Notes: generated from the sequence alone by a model not told the origin. Shown: positions 7,486-13,881, counted from the first letter of the stretch. The stretch: DNA of 13,881 nt from Deltaproteobacteria bacterium (GCA_003647035.1 QMMB01000027.1:1-13881), one strand, 5' to 3'. Numbers and translations are program-made.

Positions 7486-9612
7486 ATGGCCGGGAACGAG
7501 TGGACCTGCTCCATGCACCCCGAGATCGTTCGTGCGCAGCCCGGCGACTGCCCGATTTGCGGAATGGCCCTGGAACCGAAGACGTTCTCGCCGGAGCAGG
7601 AGACCAACGACGCCGAGCTCCGAGACATGTCGCGCCGGTTTTGGGTTGCGGTGGCTTTCACTGTTCCGCTGTTCATCATCGCGATGGGCGAGATGTTGCC
7701 GGGCGCGCCTTTGTCGCGGTTCTTGTCGCCTCGAGGCGGAGCGATGGTCGAGCTCGCGCTTGCGACTCCGGTGTGCACCTGGGCGGCGTGGCCCTTCTTC
7801 GTGAAGTTCGCTCGCTCGCTGAAGAATCGAAGCCCGAACATGTTTACGTTGATCGGCCTCGGCGTGGGCACAGCGTACGGGTACAGCCTCGTGGCTGTCC
7901 TTGCGCCCGGCGCCTTCCCTCCGGCATTTCGCGGCGAGTCGGGTGAGGTTGCGGTCTACTTCGAGGCGGCAGCCATGATCGTGACTCTCATCCTGCTCGG
8001 GCAAGTATTGGAGCTCAGAGCCAGAAGCCAAACAGGGAGCGCGATCAAAGAGCTCCTCGGACTGTCTCCCAAGACTGCACGGCGAATTCATTCCGATGGC
8101 ACCGAGGACGATGTGCCACTCGAGGCGGTCGAGGTAGGCGATCTGCTCCGAATCCGACCAGGAGAGAAGGTCCCCGTCGATGGGTTCGTGGTTGACGGCG
8201 CAACCCTGATCGATGAGTCCATGGTGACCGGCGAGCCCATTCCGGCTGAAAAGCACGAGGGCGACCAGGTCGTCGGGGCCACCATCAACGGAACCGGGAT
8301 GCTGATCATGCGGGCCGAAAAGGTTGGTTCCGACACGCTTCTTGCCCGGATCGTCACCATGGTCGCCGAAGCACAGCGCAGCCGCGCGCCGATCCAGAAA
8401 CTCGCCGACGTGGTGTCCGGCTATTTCGTCCCCGTCGTCATCGGGGTCGCGATCGTGACGTTCACCGTCTGGAGTTTGATCGGTCCCGAGCCGCGGATGG
8501 CGCATGCGCTCATCAACGCTGTTGCGGTTCTGATCATCGCATGTCCCTGTGCGCTTGGTCTCGCCACGCCGATGTCCATCATGGTCGCGATGGGGAAGGG
8601 CGCCAGCGTTGGCGTCCTCTTCAAAGACGCCGAGGCGCTTGAAGCGCTGAGGAAGGTGGATACGATCGTCGTCGACAAGACGGGCACGCTGACGGCCGGC
8701 CGACCGGAGCTGGTCACCGTGGAGCCCGGCCCTGGCTTCGATGCGGCCCGGCTGCTCAGCGCAGCGGCAAGCCTGGAACGCGGAAGCGAACACCCGCTTG
8801 CCGAAGCCATCGTAGCCGGCGCCGTCGAACGGGGAGTTTCCATACCGCCGTCTGAGTCGTTCCAGTCCATCACTGGACAAGGCGTGACCGGTCGCGTGGA
8901 GGGCCGAGACGTAGCGCTTGGCAATCGCAGGTTGCTCGAAGGCCTGGGGGCGTCCGCGGGTGCGCTGCTAGATCGCGCCAACGGGCTTCGCACCGGCGGG
9001 CAGACTGTGATGTTCGTCGTCATCGACGGCACAGTCGCCGGAATCCTCGGGGTTGCCGATCCCATCAAGGAAGGCACCCCAGCAGCGATCGCCGGGCTTC
9101 ACGCCGAGGGAGTCCGCGTCGTCATGTTGACGGGCGACAACCGCAAGACGGCCGATGCGGTCGCTGCGACACTGTCGATCGATGAAGTGATGGCCGAAGT
9201 TCTGCCCGACGAAAAAGCTGCCGCGATCAAGCGCTTGCAGGACCACGGCCACGTGGTGGCCATGGCCGGGGACGGCATCAACGACGCGCCGGCCTTGGCC
9301 CAGGCTCAAGTGGGCATCGCCATGGGCACGGGCACGGACGTCGCGATGCAAAGCGCGGGGGTGACCTTGGTCAAGGGCGACCTTCGGGGGATCATACGCG
9401 CGCGCCGGCTAAGTCGGGCCACCATGGCCAACATCAAACAGAACCTGCTGTTTGCGTTCGTCTACAACAGTCTGGGAGTCCCGATCGCTGCCGGGGTTCT
9501 CTACCCTTTCTTTGGCCTCCTGCTGAGCCCCGTCATTGCGGCGGCCGCCATGAGCCTCAGCTCCGTGTCCGTCATCACGAATTCTCTCCGATTGCGCGGG
9601 ACGAAGATCTGA
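7486..9612 (+). CDS. copA: CopA-type Cu(+)-exporting P1B-ATPase with N-terminal heavy-metal-binding motif
   Basis: Inner-membrane ATPase that moves Cu(I) (or Ag(I)) from cytoplasm to periplasm. It is 708 residues from the ATG at 7486; a longer in-frame start at 7459 adds nine residues (717) and overlaps the divergent gene. There is no classical GMxCxxC domain. Instead a short metal-binding motif occupies residues 6-29 (WTCSMHPEIV, then PGDCPICGMALEP: C8, M10, H11, C22, C25, M27). Downstream, in 717-residue numbering: actuator TGE in MVTGEPIP; transport-site CPC at C362/C364 (IIACPCALGLATP); phosphorylated D406 (DKTGTLTAG); SEHPLAEAI nucleotide-domain His; MLTGDN; GDGINDAPALA hinge. TM7 has FAFVYNSLGVP and TM8 AAMSLSSVSVITNS, the Tyr-Asn and Met-Ser-Ser signature of Cu(+)-specific P1B-1 enzymes. 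It is followed 69 bp later by the secreted HMA gene. The call is very sure; the start is less so. Confidence 0.95.
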   Translation: MAGNEWTCSMHPEIVRAQPGDCPICGMALEPKTFSPEQETNDAELRDMSRRFWVAVAFTVPLFIIAMGEMLPGAPLSRFLSPRGGAMVELALATPVCTWAAWPFFVKFARSLKNRSPNMFTLIGLGVGTAYGYSLVAVLAPGAFPPAFRGESGEVAVYFEAAAMIVTLILLGQVLELRARSQTGSAIKELLGLSPKTARRIHSDGTEDDVPLEAVEVGDLLRIRPGEKVPVDGFVVDGATLIDESMVTGEPIPAEKHEGDQVVGATINGTGMLIMRAEKVGSDTLLARIVTMVAEAQRSRAPIQKLADVVSGYFVPVVIGVAIVTFTVWSLIGPEPRMAHALINAVAVLIIACPCALGLATPMSIMVAMGKGASVGVLFKDAEALEALRKVDTIVVDKTGTLTAGRPELVTVEPGPGFDAARLLSAAASLERGSEHPLAEAIVAGAVERGVSIPPSESFQSITGQGVTGRVEGRDVALGNRRLLEGLGASAGALLDRANGLRTGGQTVMFVVIDGTVAGILGVADPIKEGTPAAIAGLHAEGVRVVMLTGDNRKTADAVAATLSIDEVMAEVLPDEKAAAIKRLQDHGHVVAMAGDGINDAPALAQAQVGIAMGTGTDVAMQSAGVTLVKGDLRGIIRARRLSRATMANIKQNLLFAFVYNSLGVPIAAGVLYPFFGLLLSPVIAAAAMSLSSVSVITNSLRLRGTKI

Positions 9613-9681
9613 GGGGGGGTGCTAACGACAGGTCCTCGACCCCGTAGGGTGGTATAGCGTTACTGTGCTGCAGTGAGCGCG

Positions 9682-10194
9682 ATGATATCGACAAGGGACA
9701 TACTCACGGTGATCACAGCAACCGCGGTGTTGATCGGCATCGTCGCGGTGGCCGCGCCCGCTCTTGCCGCTGTCGACCACTACGAGGTCCAAGTCGATGG
9801 GCTCGCCTGCCCGTTTTGCGCGTACGGTCTGGAAAAGAAGCTGAAGGAGCTTCCCGGGGTGGCAAACGTGCAAATCGAGCTCAATACGGGCTGGGCTTCC
9901 TTTGACGTATCGAGCGGCGTGCTCTTGCCTGCGCCGGTTCAGGCGGCGGTTCGTGACGCCGGTTTCACGCCGCGCGACATCAAGGTGACCGCAAGCGGCA
10001 TCGTGCAAGGCAAAGGAGACGAGCTGCGGCTCAGCATCGGCGGTGACCAAACCATCGCGCTCCACGGTGGTGCAGCATTCGGCCAGCTTCGGGCGCTCGT
10101 GAAAGAGGGACACCGCGACGTGGTTGTGACGGGGCTGATCCGTCGTGTGGACGACACGTGGCAGTTGACCGTCGCCAAAGCCAAGCAGCGGTAG
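9682..10194 (+). CDS. Secreted heavy-metal-associated (HMA) domain protein, CxxC
   Basis: A 170-residue exported protein. The ATG at 9682 is preferred over the in-frame GTG at 9673; neither has a strong RBS (GTGAG about 6 bases upstream of 9682). A signal peptide covers about residues 1-30 (hydrophobic run, then PALAA). An HMA ferredoxin-like domain follows, with VDGLACPFCAYGLEKKLKEL: the loop CPFC is C43/C46, then the usual LPGVANVQIELNTG strand. From about residue 110 a second, all-beta-looking domain follows (DELRLSIGGDQTIALHG; VVVTGLIRRVDDTWQLTV), which could be an OB-like fold (guess). HMA domains with two Cys bind Cu(I), Hg(II) or similar ions; here the signal peptide places it in the periplasm, on the side where the upstream ATPase releases Cu(I). 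Its stop is 10 bases before the next gene, so the two are almost certainly cotranscribed. Role not established: periplasmic metal carrier or redox partner are both possible. Confidence 0.82.
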   Translation: MISTRDILTVITATAVLIGIVAVAAPALAAVDHYEVQVDGLACPFCAYGLEKKLKELPGVANVQIELNTGWASFDVSSGVLLPAPVQAAVRDAGFTPRDIKVTASGIVQGKGDELRLSIGGDQTIALHGGAAFGQLRALVKEGHRDVVVTGLIRRVDDTWQLTVAKAKQR

Positions 10195-10204
10195 GGAACC
10201 TGAC

Positions 10205-11125
10205 ATGCCAGGTCACGAGTTGTGGAGACGAGGGATGGCGTCGCTGGTGTTGGCCAGCGCCCTCATCTGGACGAGCGGAGCCGAAGCAGGCCCCATCACG
10301 TTCAACACTGCGTTGCCGGTGCACGCAAACGAGTTGATTCTCCGAGAGCAAGTGATCTGGTTGCGGGCTACCGATGATCCAAGCCCCATGGATCGCCATC
10401 TCAACGTCATCGCGGTACCGACAGTCCTCGTCTACGGCGCGCATCCACGCGTGGCCCTGTTCGGCATTCTGCCGTTTCTGTACAAGCGCATGGATGTCAC
10501 GATGCCGAGTGGAGATCGGGTGAGGCGTTCGGCCAGCGGGTTTGGGGATCTGTCGACGTTCGTTCGTGTGACGGCGCTGCAAATCGACCGCCTTCGGGAA
10601 ACGATCCGCCTAGCCCCCTTCGTGGGTCTCAAAATGCCCACCGGGGCGACCGGCATCGCCGATGACCTCGGGCAGCTCCCCCCAGCACTGCAGCTCGGTT
10701 CTGGATCCTGGGATCCTTTTGGCGGCCTCATCTTCACCTGGCAGAAACTCCGCTGGGAATTCGATCTCTCGGGGAGCTACGTGGTTCGCACGAGAGCCAA
10801 TGACTTCAATGCGGGAGACGAGGCGCGGGGTGATGCGTCGTTTCAATATCGAGTAGTCCCCTGGGGCGAGGTCGGCCCAGGCGTTCCGAGCTGGCTCTTC
10901 GCCGTGCTCGAAACCAACGTCATCTGGCAAGACCACGACGAAATCGCTGGCGTGCGAAACCCCAATTCCGGGGGCGTGAATTGGTATCTCGCCCCGGGGT
11001 TGCAGTGGGTCACGTTACGCACCGTGCTCGAGGCTGCGGTGCAGATCCCCGTGCTGAGCAGACCCAACGGCCAGGGCCTCGGACGAGACTTCATCGCGCG
11101 ACTGAGCTTCCGGGTGAATTTTTGA
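10205..11125 (+). CDS. Outer-membrane beta-barrel protein of unknown function, partner of the HMA protein
   Basis: A 306-residue protein. The ATG at 10205 has AGGGAA about 8 bases upstream and lies 10 bases after the HMA gene. A signal peptide ends near residue 28 (SGAEA/GPITFNT). The mature chain alternates hydrophobic and polar residues in many short strands separated by Gly/Asn/Asp turns (for example TVLVYGAHPRVALFGILPFL, APFVGLKMPTG, GSGSWDPFGGLIFTWQKLRW, WYLAPGLQWVTLRTVLEAAV). It ends in RLSFRVNF with a terminal Phe, the usual beta-barrel assembly signal. This resembles proteins annotated loosely as transporter or phenol/MetA-degradation-like barrels found next to metal genes. There are no TonB-box or plug features, so it is not a receptor of that kind. 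Tight spacing to the HMA gene and closeness to the Cu-ATPase suggest a role in metal passage or tolerance at the outer membrane (inference). Confidence 0.8.
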   Translation: MPGHELWRRGMASLVLASALIWTSGAEAGPITFNTALPVHANELILREQVIWLRATDDPSPMDRHLNVIAVPTVLVYGAHPRVALFGILPFLYKRMDVTMPSGDRVRRSASGFGDLSTFVRVTALQIDRLRETIRLAPFVGLKMPTGATGIADDLGQLPPALQLGSGSWDPFGGLIFTWQKLRWEFDLSGSYVVRTRANDFNAGDEARGDASFQYRVVPWGEVGPGVPSWLFAVLETNVIWQDHDEIAGVRNPNSGGVNWYLAPGLQWVTLRTVLEAAVQIPVLSRPNGQGLGRDFIARLSFRVNF

Positions 11126-11191
11126 TGGGGCGGACGGTACGGTCAGGGGGATTCCCTCGTTCCGGCGAGCCCTGAGTAGCTCCGAGACGCT

Positions 11192-11223
11192 CTAGCGGCT
11201 TTCAGTTGCCTAGTCGCCGCTAG
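11192..11223. repeat. 8-bp perfect inverted repeat between convergent genes, possible bidirectional terminator
   Basis: CTAGCGGC (11192-11199) and GCCGCTAG (11216-11223) are perfect inverted copies around a 16-base loop, in the 94-bp gap between the barrel gene (plus) and the thioredoxin gene (minus). The right arm includes the thioredoxin stop codon (11220-11222). The location suits a two-way terminator, but neither side has a T-run, so it may be Rho-assisted or coincidental. Confidence 0.4.
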
Positions 11224-11591
11224 GTTCGGTCGAACAACCTGGAGAAGAGTCCTTCACCGCGTGATTTGCGGAGCAACCAGTGTGCTTTCTTGAGGAGCGC
11301 GGCGCCTGAGAGCGCCCCTACGCGCACGTCCAGAATCTCTCCATTGTTGACCAACAGCAAGGTCGGTACCGAGTGGATGTTGAAAGGTTGCGCCAAGTTC
11401 GTTTGGCTTGCGGTGTTGATCTTGACGAATCGAATCGGTTCGTCCGCAAGCTCCTCGGCCCCCGCTTCGAAGTGCGGCTCCATGAGCTTGCAAGGCCCGC
11501 AAGTCGGTGACCAAAAATCGATGACGGCGGGCCCACCGTCGTCACTCATCAACCGTTCTAGCTCGCTCTGCGTTTTTAAGTTTTCGATCAT
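11220..11591 (-). CDS. Thioredoxin-family protein (CGPC)
   Basis: Cytoplasmic-looking thioredoxin of 123 residues; no signal peptide. The ATG at 11591 is chosen over a TTG two codons upstream because AGGA lies 6 bases before the ATG. The active site is SPTCGPCK with redox cysteines C31 and C34; the residue before the first Cys is Thr rather than the usual Trp. Asp25-Phe26-Trp27 keeps the central strand, and the cis-proline loop is HSVPTLLLV (P76). The glycine-rich end NNGEILDVRVGA matches the family. A basic, hydrophobic tail (LLRKSRGEGLFSRLF) follows the fold. It reduces protein disulfides or serves as an electron donor. It diverges from the rhodanese gene with 45 bp between starts, suggesting a shared thiol/sulfur function and perhaps repair of metal-damaged thiols (inference). 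Confidence 0.9.
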   Translation of the reverse strand: MIENLKTQSELERLMSDDGGPAVIDFWSPTCGPCKLMEPHFEAGAEELADEPIRFVKINTASQTNLAQPFNIHSVPTLLLVNNGEILDVRVGALSGAALLKKAHWLLRKSRGEGLFSRLFDRT

Positions 11592-11636
11592 AGACAATCC
11601 TAGGGACTCTATACTGGACTGGACGATGACCGCACG
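11592..11636. promoter_or_regulatory. Divergent promoter region, thioredoxin / rhodanese
   Basis: A 45-bp gap between oppositely oriented start codons. TATACT on the plus strand (11610-11615) overlaps TATAGA on the minus strand (11607-11612), so two -10-like elements share the CTATACT core; no good -35 match is visible for either. Downstream, on the plus strand, a four-codon frame starting at 11626 (ATG, three sense codons, TGA) overlaps the rhodanese ATG as ATGA. It could be a leader that couples translation, since the rhodanese has no clear RBS. Weak evidence by eye. Confidence 0.3.
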
Positions 11637-12161
11637 ATGAAGATTAGTCCATGGTTCTGGATTCCGGCTCTCGTGCTGGGGCTAGTGGTGGCGATATGGG
11701 TTGGCGCTCGGGGCGCTATTTCCTTCAGGACGGTTATCTCCGCTCGCTTTCCAGAAGTGCAATGGGTAGACAGCGCAACCCTTTCCCAATGGGCGAGAGG
11801 CGCGCCAGGGACACAGCCAGAGATTCTCGACGTGCGAACAGAAGCCGAGTTCGAGGTGAGTCACCTCCAAGGGGCGCGGCGCGTGGACCCGGACGATCCA
11901 AAAATCGAGTCGCTCCAAATCGCACCAGACGCGACGGTCGTGGTGTACTGCTCGGTCGGTTACCGGAGCGCCGCCATCATCAAGCAACTCCAGCGCGCCG
12001 GCATCACCAACGTTTACAATCTAGAGGGCGGCATCTTCGCGTGGGCGAACGACGACCGTCCTCTTTACCGGGACCAGGAGCGTACCAGCGTGGTACATCC
12101 GTACGACGAGTTGTGGGGGCGATTCCTCCGAAAAGATCTGCGCGCCACTGGGCGGAAGTAG
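11637..12161 (+). CDS. Membrane-anchored rhodanese-domain sulfurtransferase
   Basis: A 174-residue protein with an N-terminal membrane anchor (about residues 5-23, WFWIPALVLGLVVAIWVG) followed by a single rhodanese domain. Family marks: ILDVRTEAEFEVSHLQGA, the active-site loop CSVGYR with catalytic C105, and the C-terminal NLEGGIFAWANDDRPL. It ends with a VHPYDELWGRFL tail found in other single-domain rhodaneses. Rhodaneses carry a persulfide on the active-site Cys and transfer sulfane sulfur; a complete six-residue loop supports activity. The domain probably faces the periplasm, but charges around the anchor do not settle this. The ATG at 11637 overlaps a mini-ORF stop and has no good RBS of its own. 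Divergent from thioredoxin, the usual reductant for such persulfides, so a functional pairing is plausible. Confidence 0.88.
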   Translation: MKISPWFWIPALVLGLVVAIWVGARGAISFRTVISARFPEVQWVDSATLSQWARGAPGTQPEILDVRTEAEFEVSHLQGARRVDPDDPKIESLQIAPDATVVVYCSVGYRSAAIIKQLQRAGITNVYNLEGGIFAWANDDRPLYRDQERTSVVHPYDELWGRFLRKDLRATGRK

Positions 12162-12163
12162 CA

Positions 12164-12361
12164 ATGACCGCGCGCGCGACTCGACATCGACTTTCTTGGA
12201 TACTGCTCGTGGTGGCGTCGCCTTGTTCACGGACCTACGGTTCGGCGAGGCGGACCGCTACCAGCTCCACATTCACGTCAGCTATGGTCTGCCCACGATC
12301 TGGCTGCTCGACTCACCGTATCTCGCAGGGCTTCTCACTTTTTGGTGCCCGAAGTTTTTAG
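12164..12361 (+). pseudogene. Short, apparently frameshifted reading frame between rhodanese and DUF302 genes
   Basis: I do not recognise this gene. An ATG two bases after the rhodanese stop opens a frame starting MTARATRHRLSWILLVVAS, which looks like a signal or anchor segment, but past about 12215 that frame becomes composition-poor and stops at 12359-12361. From about 12213 the next frame instead reads protein-like: LFTDLRFGEADRYQLHIHV, then GLPTIWLLDSPYLAGLLTFW, with GC-rich third positions that the first frame lacks there. This pattern suggests one small exported protein split by a frameshift near 12205-12220, real or an assembly error. It could also be chance, since the stretch is only about 200 bases long. 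The second frame runs on into the DUF302 gene, where it is certainly not used. Confidence 0.35.
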
Positions 12362-12413
12362 ATGTCATCTCGTATCCCTCACAACCCGAGATCAACGAAG
12401 GAGTAGGACTATC

Positions 12414-12809
12414 ATGCTGGATTCCAGCTACGCATTTTCGAAAGAGCTCGATGGGGTTTCCGTTGCCGAGGGCGTCGAGCGAGTGACCGAAGCGCTCAAG
12501 GCCAACGGGTTCGGCGTGCTCACGAAGATCGACATCAAGGAAACCCTCAAGAAGAAAATCGACGTAGATTTCCGCCCCTACGTGATTCTGGGCGCCTGCA
12601 ATCCGAAGCTTGCGTACCAAGCGCTTCAAGGAGAGCCGGACATTGGCCTGCTGTTGCCTTGCAACGTGGTCGTTCAAGAGTCGGGCAACGGGGCACGGGT
12701 TTCATTTGTCGATCCGAAAGCCATGTTCGAGCTCGTGCCGGACCCATCCATCGAGGAAGTGGCCACAGAAGCACGGCGGCTCCTTGGAGCCGCGTGCGAC
12801 CAGCTGTGA
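12414..12809 (+). CDS. DUF302 family protein
   Basis: A 131-residue cytoplasmic protein. The start at 12414 is supported by AAGGAG 10 bases and TAGGA 6 bases upstream. The whole chain is one DUF302 domain: YAFSKELDGVSVAEGVERV, GFGVLTKIDIKETLKKKI, FRPYVILGACNPKLAYQAL, GEPDIGLLLPCNVVVQE and a closing helix (EEVATEARRLLGAA). Two Cys, C62 in GACNP and C83 in LPCN, sit in the best-conserved motifs and might bind a metal or a sulfur species (inference). The function of the family is not established. Members often lie near thioredoxin, rhodanese or metal genes, as here. It converges with the following sterol-reductase-like gene, with 22 bp between stops and no obvious hairpin. Domain call sure, role unknown. 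Confidence 0.9.
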   Translation: MLDSSYAFSKELDGVSVAEGVERVTEALKANGFGVLTKIDIKETLKKKIDVDFRPYVILGACNPKLAYQALQGEPDIGLLLPCNVVVQESGNGARVSFVDPKAMFELVPDPSIEEVATEARRLLGAACDQL

Positions 12810-12831
12810 TCGATCAACGCTGTCAGTGAAG

Positions 12832-13881
12832 TCAGTTCGATGCTTCGGCGCTTCGTAGCGCCGGTTCGGCCTCAGCGGGCTCCTCGCGCTCCACGAACGA
12901 CTTGTCTGTCCGCCACTTGGGCTGAAGCCGGACTTTGTCCCAGACCTCTGGGAAGGCGCCGACCGCGCCGAGCTTCTCGCGCATCCGCCTGTAGAGCCGA
13001 TGGTCGAACATCTCTTCGAACTGCGTGCGGTTCATCCAGACGTCTTGGTAGAGCGGGACGAAACCACCGATTTCGTGAGTGAAGCGCTCGGTCGCCGCCA
13101 CGTGCTCTTCCGCGTCCCACTCCTCGCCTCGCTTGAGTGCCGGAGGAATCCCGTATGCGCCGAGGTCGACGAACATGTCCCAGTCCTTGCCGGGCTCGAG
13201 CTGCCGTGGATTCGGTTGAAGGCCAGGGTCATCGCCATGGTTGTAGATGCGTATCGGGTAGACCAGAAGTGGGTACACCTCGAAGCGCTTGTGGAACTCC
13301 TCGACGCTGCGTTCGAGCTCGCGCATCGGAACGATGATGTCCTGTACCACGTGTTTGTGTACGAGCTTCCAACGGATGCCTTCGGTCATCGTGCCCTTGA
13401 GGAGCGATATTTTCGGAGCACCCAGCCAGCCGAAGCCCCATCGCCACCAAGTCTTGGTGGAAAACGGCATGAGCTCTTCGAGCTCCCAGAAAATGGAGCG
13501 TGTGTGGCGATGGTAATACTCGCGGAGCGGGATCCAGTCTTCGAACTCGCCACGCTCGAGTGCGGTCTCGACATGTTGATAGAAGAATTTTTCGTACCAG
13601 CGATTGATGTGGTTGATCTTGCTCCGATCCGCGGGCGCATCGTCGTACCACGCACACTGAATGACGCCGGTATCTTTCGAATAGATGGTCGCTTCCAAGA
13701 ACTCCGGTGCGTCGTCTGCGACTGAAAGCTCGTAGGTCCTGTCGCAGAGCTCTTTCATGCTGTGACAGGGGATATACTTCATCCGAATGTACGTCTTGTC
13801 CTTTTTATTTACGGGCACGGCGACCACCAAGAAGCCCAGCGTGCCGTGCGACCAGGGAAGGGCAGTGAACAACTCCGAGTC
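12832..13881 (-). CDS. DHCR24/Diminuto-like FAD-linked oxidoreductase (delta24-sterol reductase relative), 5' end off window
   Basis: The C-terminal 349 codons of a larger gene; the frame is open to the right edge (reading DSELFTALPWSHGTLGFLVV there), so the true start and the N-terminal FAD-binding domain are outside. The visible part matches animal DHCR24 from about residue 200 on: ELFTALPWSHGTLGF, REYYHRHTRSIFWELEELMPF (13457-13520), GWLGAPKISLLK, HVVQDIIVPMRELERSVEEF, MFVDLGAYGIPP, MNRTQFEEMFDHRLYRRMRE and FPEVWDKV. DHCR24 uses FAD and NADPH to saturate the C24 double bond of sterol side chains; bacterial relatives may do the same or act on other isoprenoids. Human DHCR24 has 516 residues; here an acidic/Ala-rich tail of about 25 residues follows the conserved end. 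It is not obviously related to the metal genes and converges on them. Family strongly supported; sterol substrate inferred. Confidence 0.87.
   Translation of the reverse strand, partial: DSELFTALPWSHGTLGFLVVAVPVNKKDKTYIRMKYIPCHSMKELCDRTYELSVADDAPEFLEATIYSKDTGVIQCAWYDDAPADRSKINHINRWYEKFFYQHVETALERGEFEDWIPLREYYHRHTRSIFWELEELMPFSTKTWWRWGFGWLGAPKISLLKGTMTEGIRWKLVHKHVVQDIIVPMRELERSVEEFHKRFEVYPLLVYPIRIYNHGDDPGLQPNPRQLEPGKDWDMFVDLGAYGIPPALKRGEEWDAEEHVAATERFTHEIGGFVPLYQDVWMNRTQFEEMFDHRLYRRMREKLGAVGAFPEVWDKVRLQPKWRTDKSFVEREEPAEAEPALRSAEASN

Noticed and set aside
7039..8880. A 613-codon open frame on the minus strand opposite most of the Cu-ATPase gene
   Set aside because: Only its last part (7039 to 7452/7467) is a real gene. 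The rest lies antisense to clear ATPase codons, is full of Arg/His/Asp-rich low-information sequence, and arises easily in GC-rich DNA.
9613..9681. Promoter for the HMA gene (TATAGC near 9653)
   Set aside because: No -35 hexamer at proper spacing; the gene may simply be cotranscribed with copA.
11626..12174. Near-identical ATGACCGC(A/G)CG phrases flanking the rhodanese gene at 11626 and 12164
   Set aside because: Only about 11 bases, and built from common codons in GC-rich DNA; no sign of target-site duplication or an inserted element.
1..13881. Insertion sequences, CRISPR arrays, tRNAs or integration sites
   Set aside because: No transposase or integrase motifs, no regularly spaced repeats and no tRNA-like cloverleaf were seen on either strand.

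Overview
The window is GC-rich, compactly organised bacterial DNA: genes overlap or lie tens of bases apart, and third codon positions are strongly GC-biased. The gene repertoire points to a Gram-negative bacterium: a tripartite efflux system, an outer-membrane beta-barrel, a TRAP periplasmic receptor and lipoprotein signals. A clear relative of the sterol reductase DHCR24, together with the style of the metal genes, makes Myxococcota or a related deltaproteobacterial lineage the best guess. That assignment is inference; there is no rRNA or marker gene here.

Left edge (1-608): a TRAP-transporter substrate-binding protein gene on the minus strand, interrupted by an in-frame amber codon. The reading frame stays family-like beyond the stop up to the window edge. 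Positions 609-7452 (minus): a four-gene heavy-metal efflux operon. In transcription order it encodes a small secreted Cys/His-rich protein, a TolC/CusC-type outer-membrane lipoprotein, a CusB-type adaptor with an N-terminal heavy-metal-binding motif, and a CusA-type RND pump that keeps the three methionines of the Cu(I)/Ag(I) site. The last three genes are joined by 4-base ATGA and TTGA overlaps. Divergent from it (7486-11125, plus) are a CopA-type Cu(I) P-type ATPase with the same kind of N-terminal metal-binding motif, a secreted HMA-domain (CxxC) protein and an outer-membrane barrel protein. The two units meet head to head with about 33 bp between the preferred start codons. They look like two halves of one copper/silver detoxification island: the ATPase moves Cu(I) from cytoplasm to periplasm, and the RND complex takes periplasmic metal out of the cell. 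The HMA/barrel pair has an unassigned but probably related periplasm/outer-membrane role.

Right part (11192-12809): a thioredoxin (minus) diverges from a membrane-anchored rhodanese (plus), followed by a short reading frame that looks frameshifted and then a DUF302 protein. This is a small thiol/sulfur set next to the metal genes. Right edge (12832-13881, minus): the C-terminal two thirds of a DHCR24/Diminuto-like FAD-linked oxidoreductase, which runs off the window.

I see no tRNA, rRNA, CRISPR array, transposase or metal-responsive regulator gene here. The most interesting points are the HMA/barrel pair beside the copper ATPase, the repeated metal-binding motif in both pumps, the His-rich segment in the outer-membrane channel, the altered proton-relay residues in the RND pump, the amber-interrupted TRAP receptor and the sterol-reductase relative.
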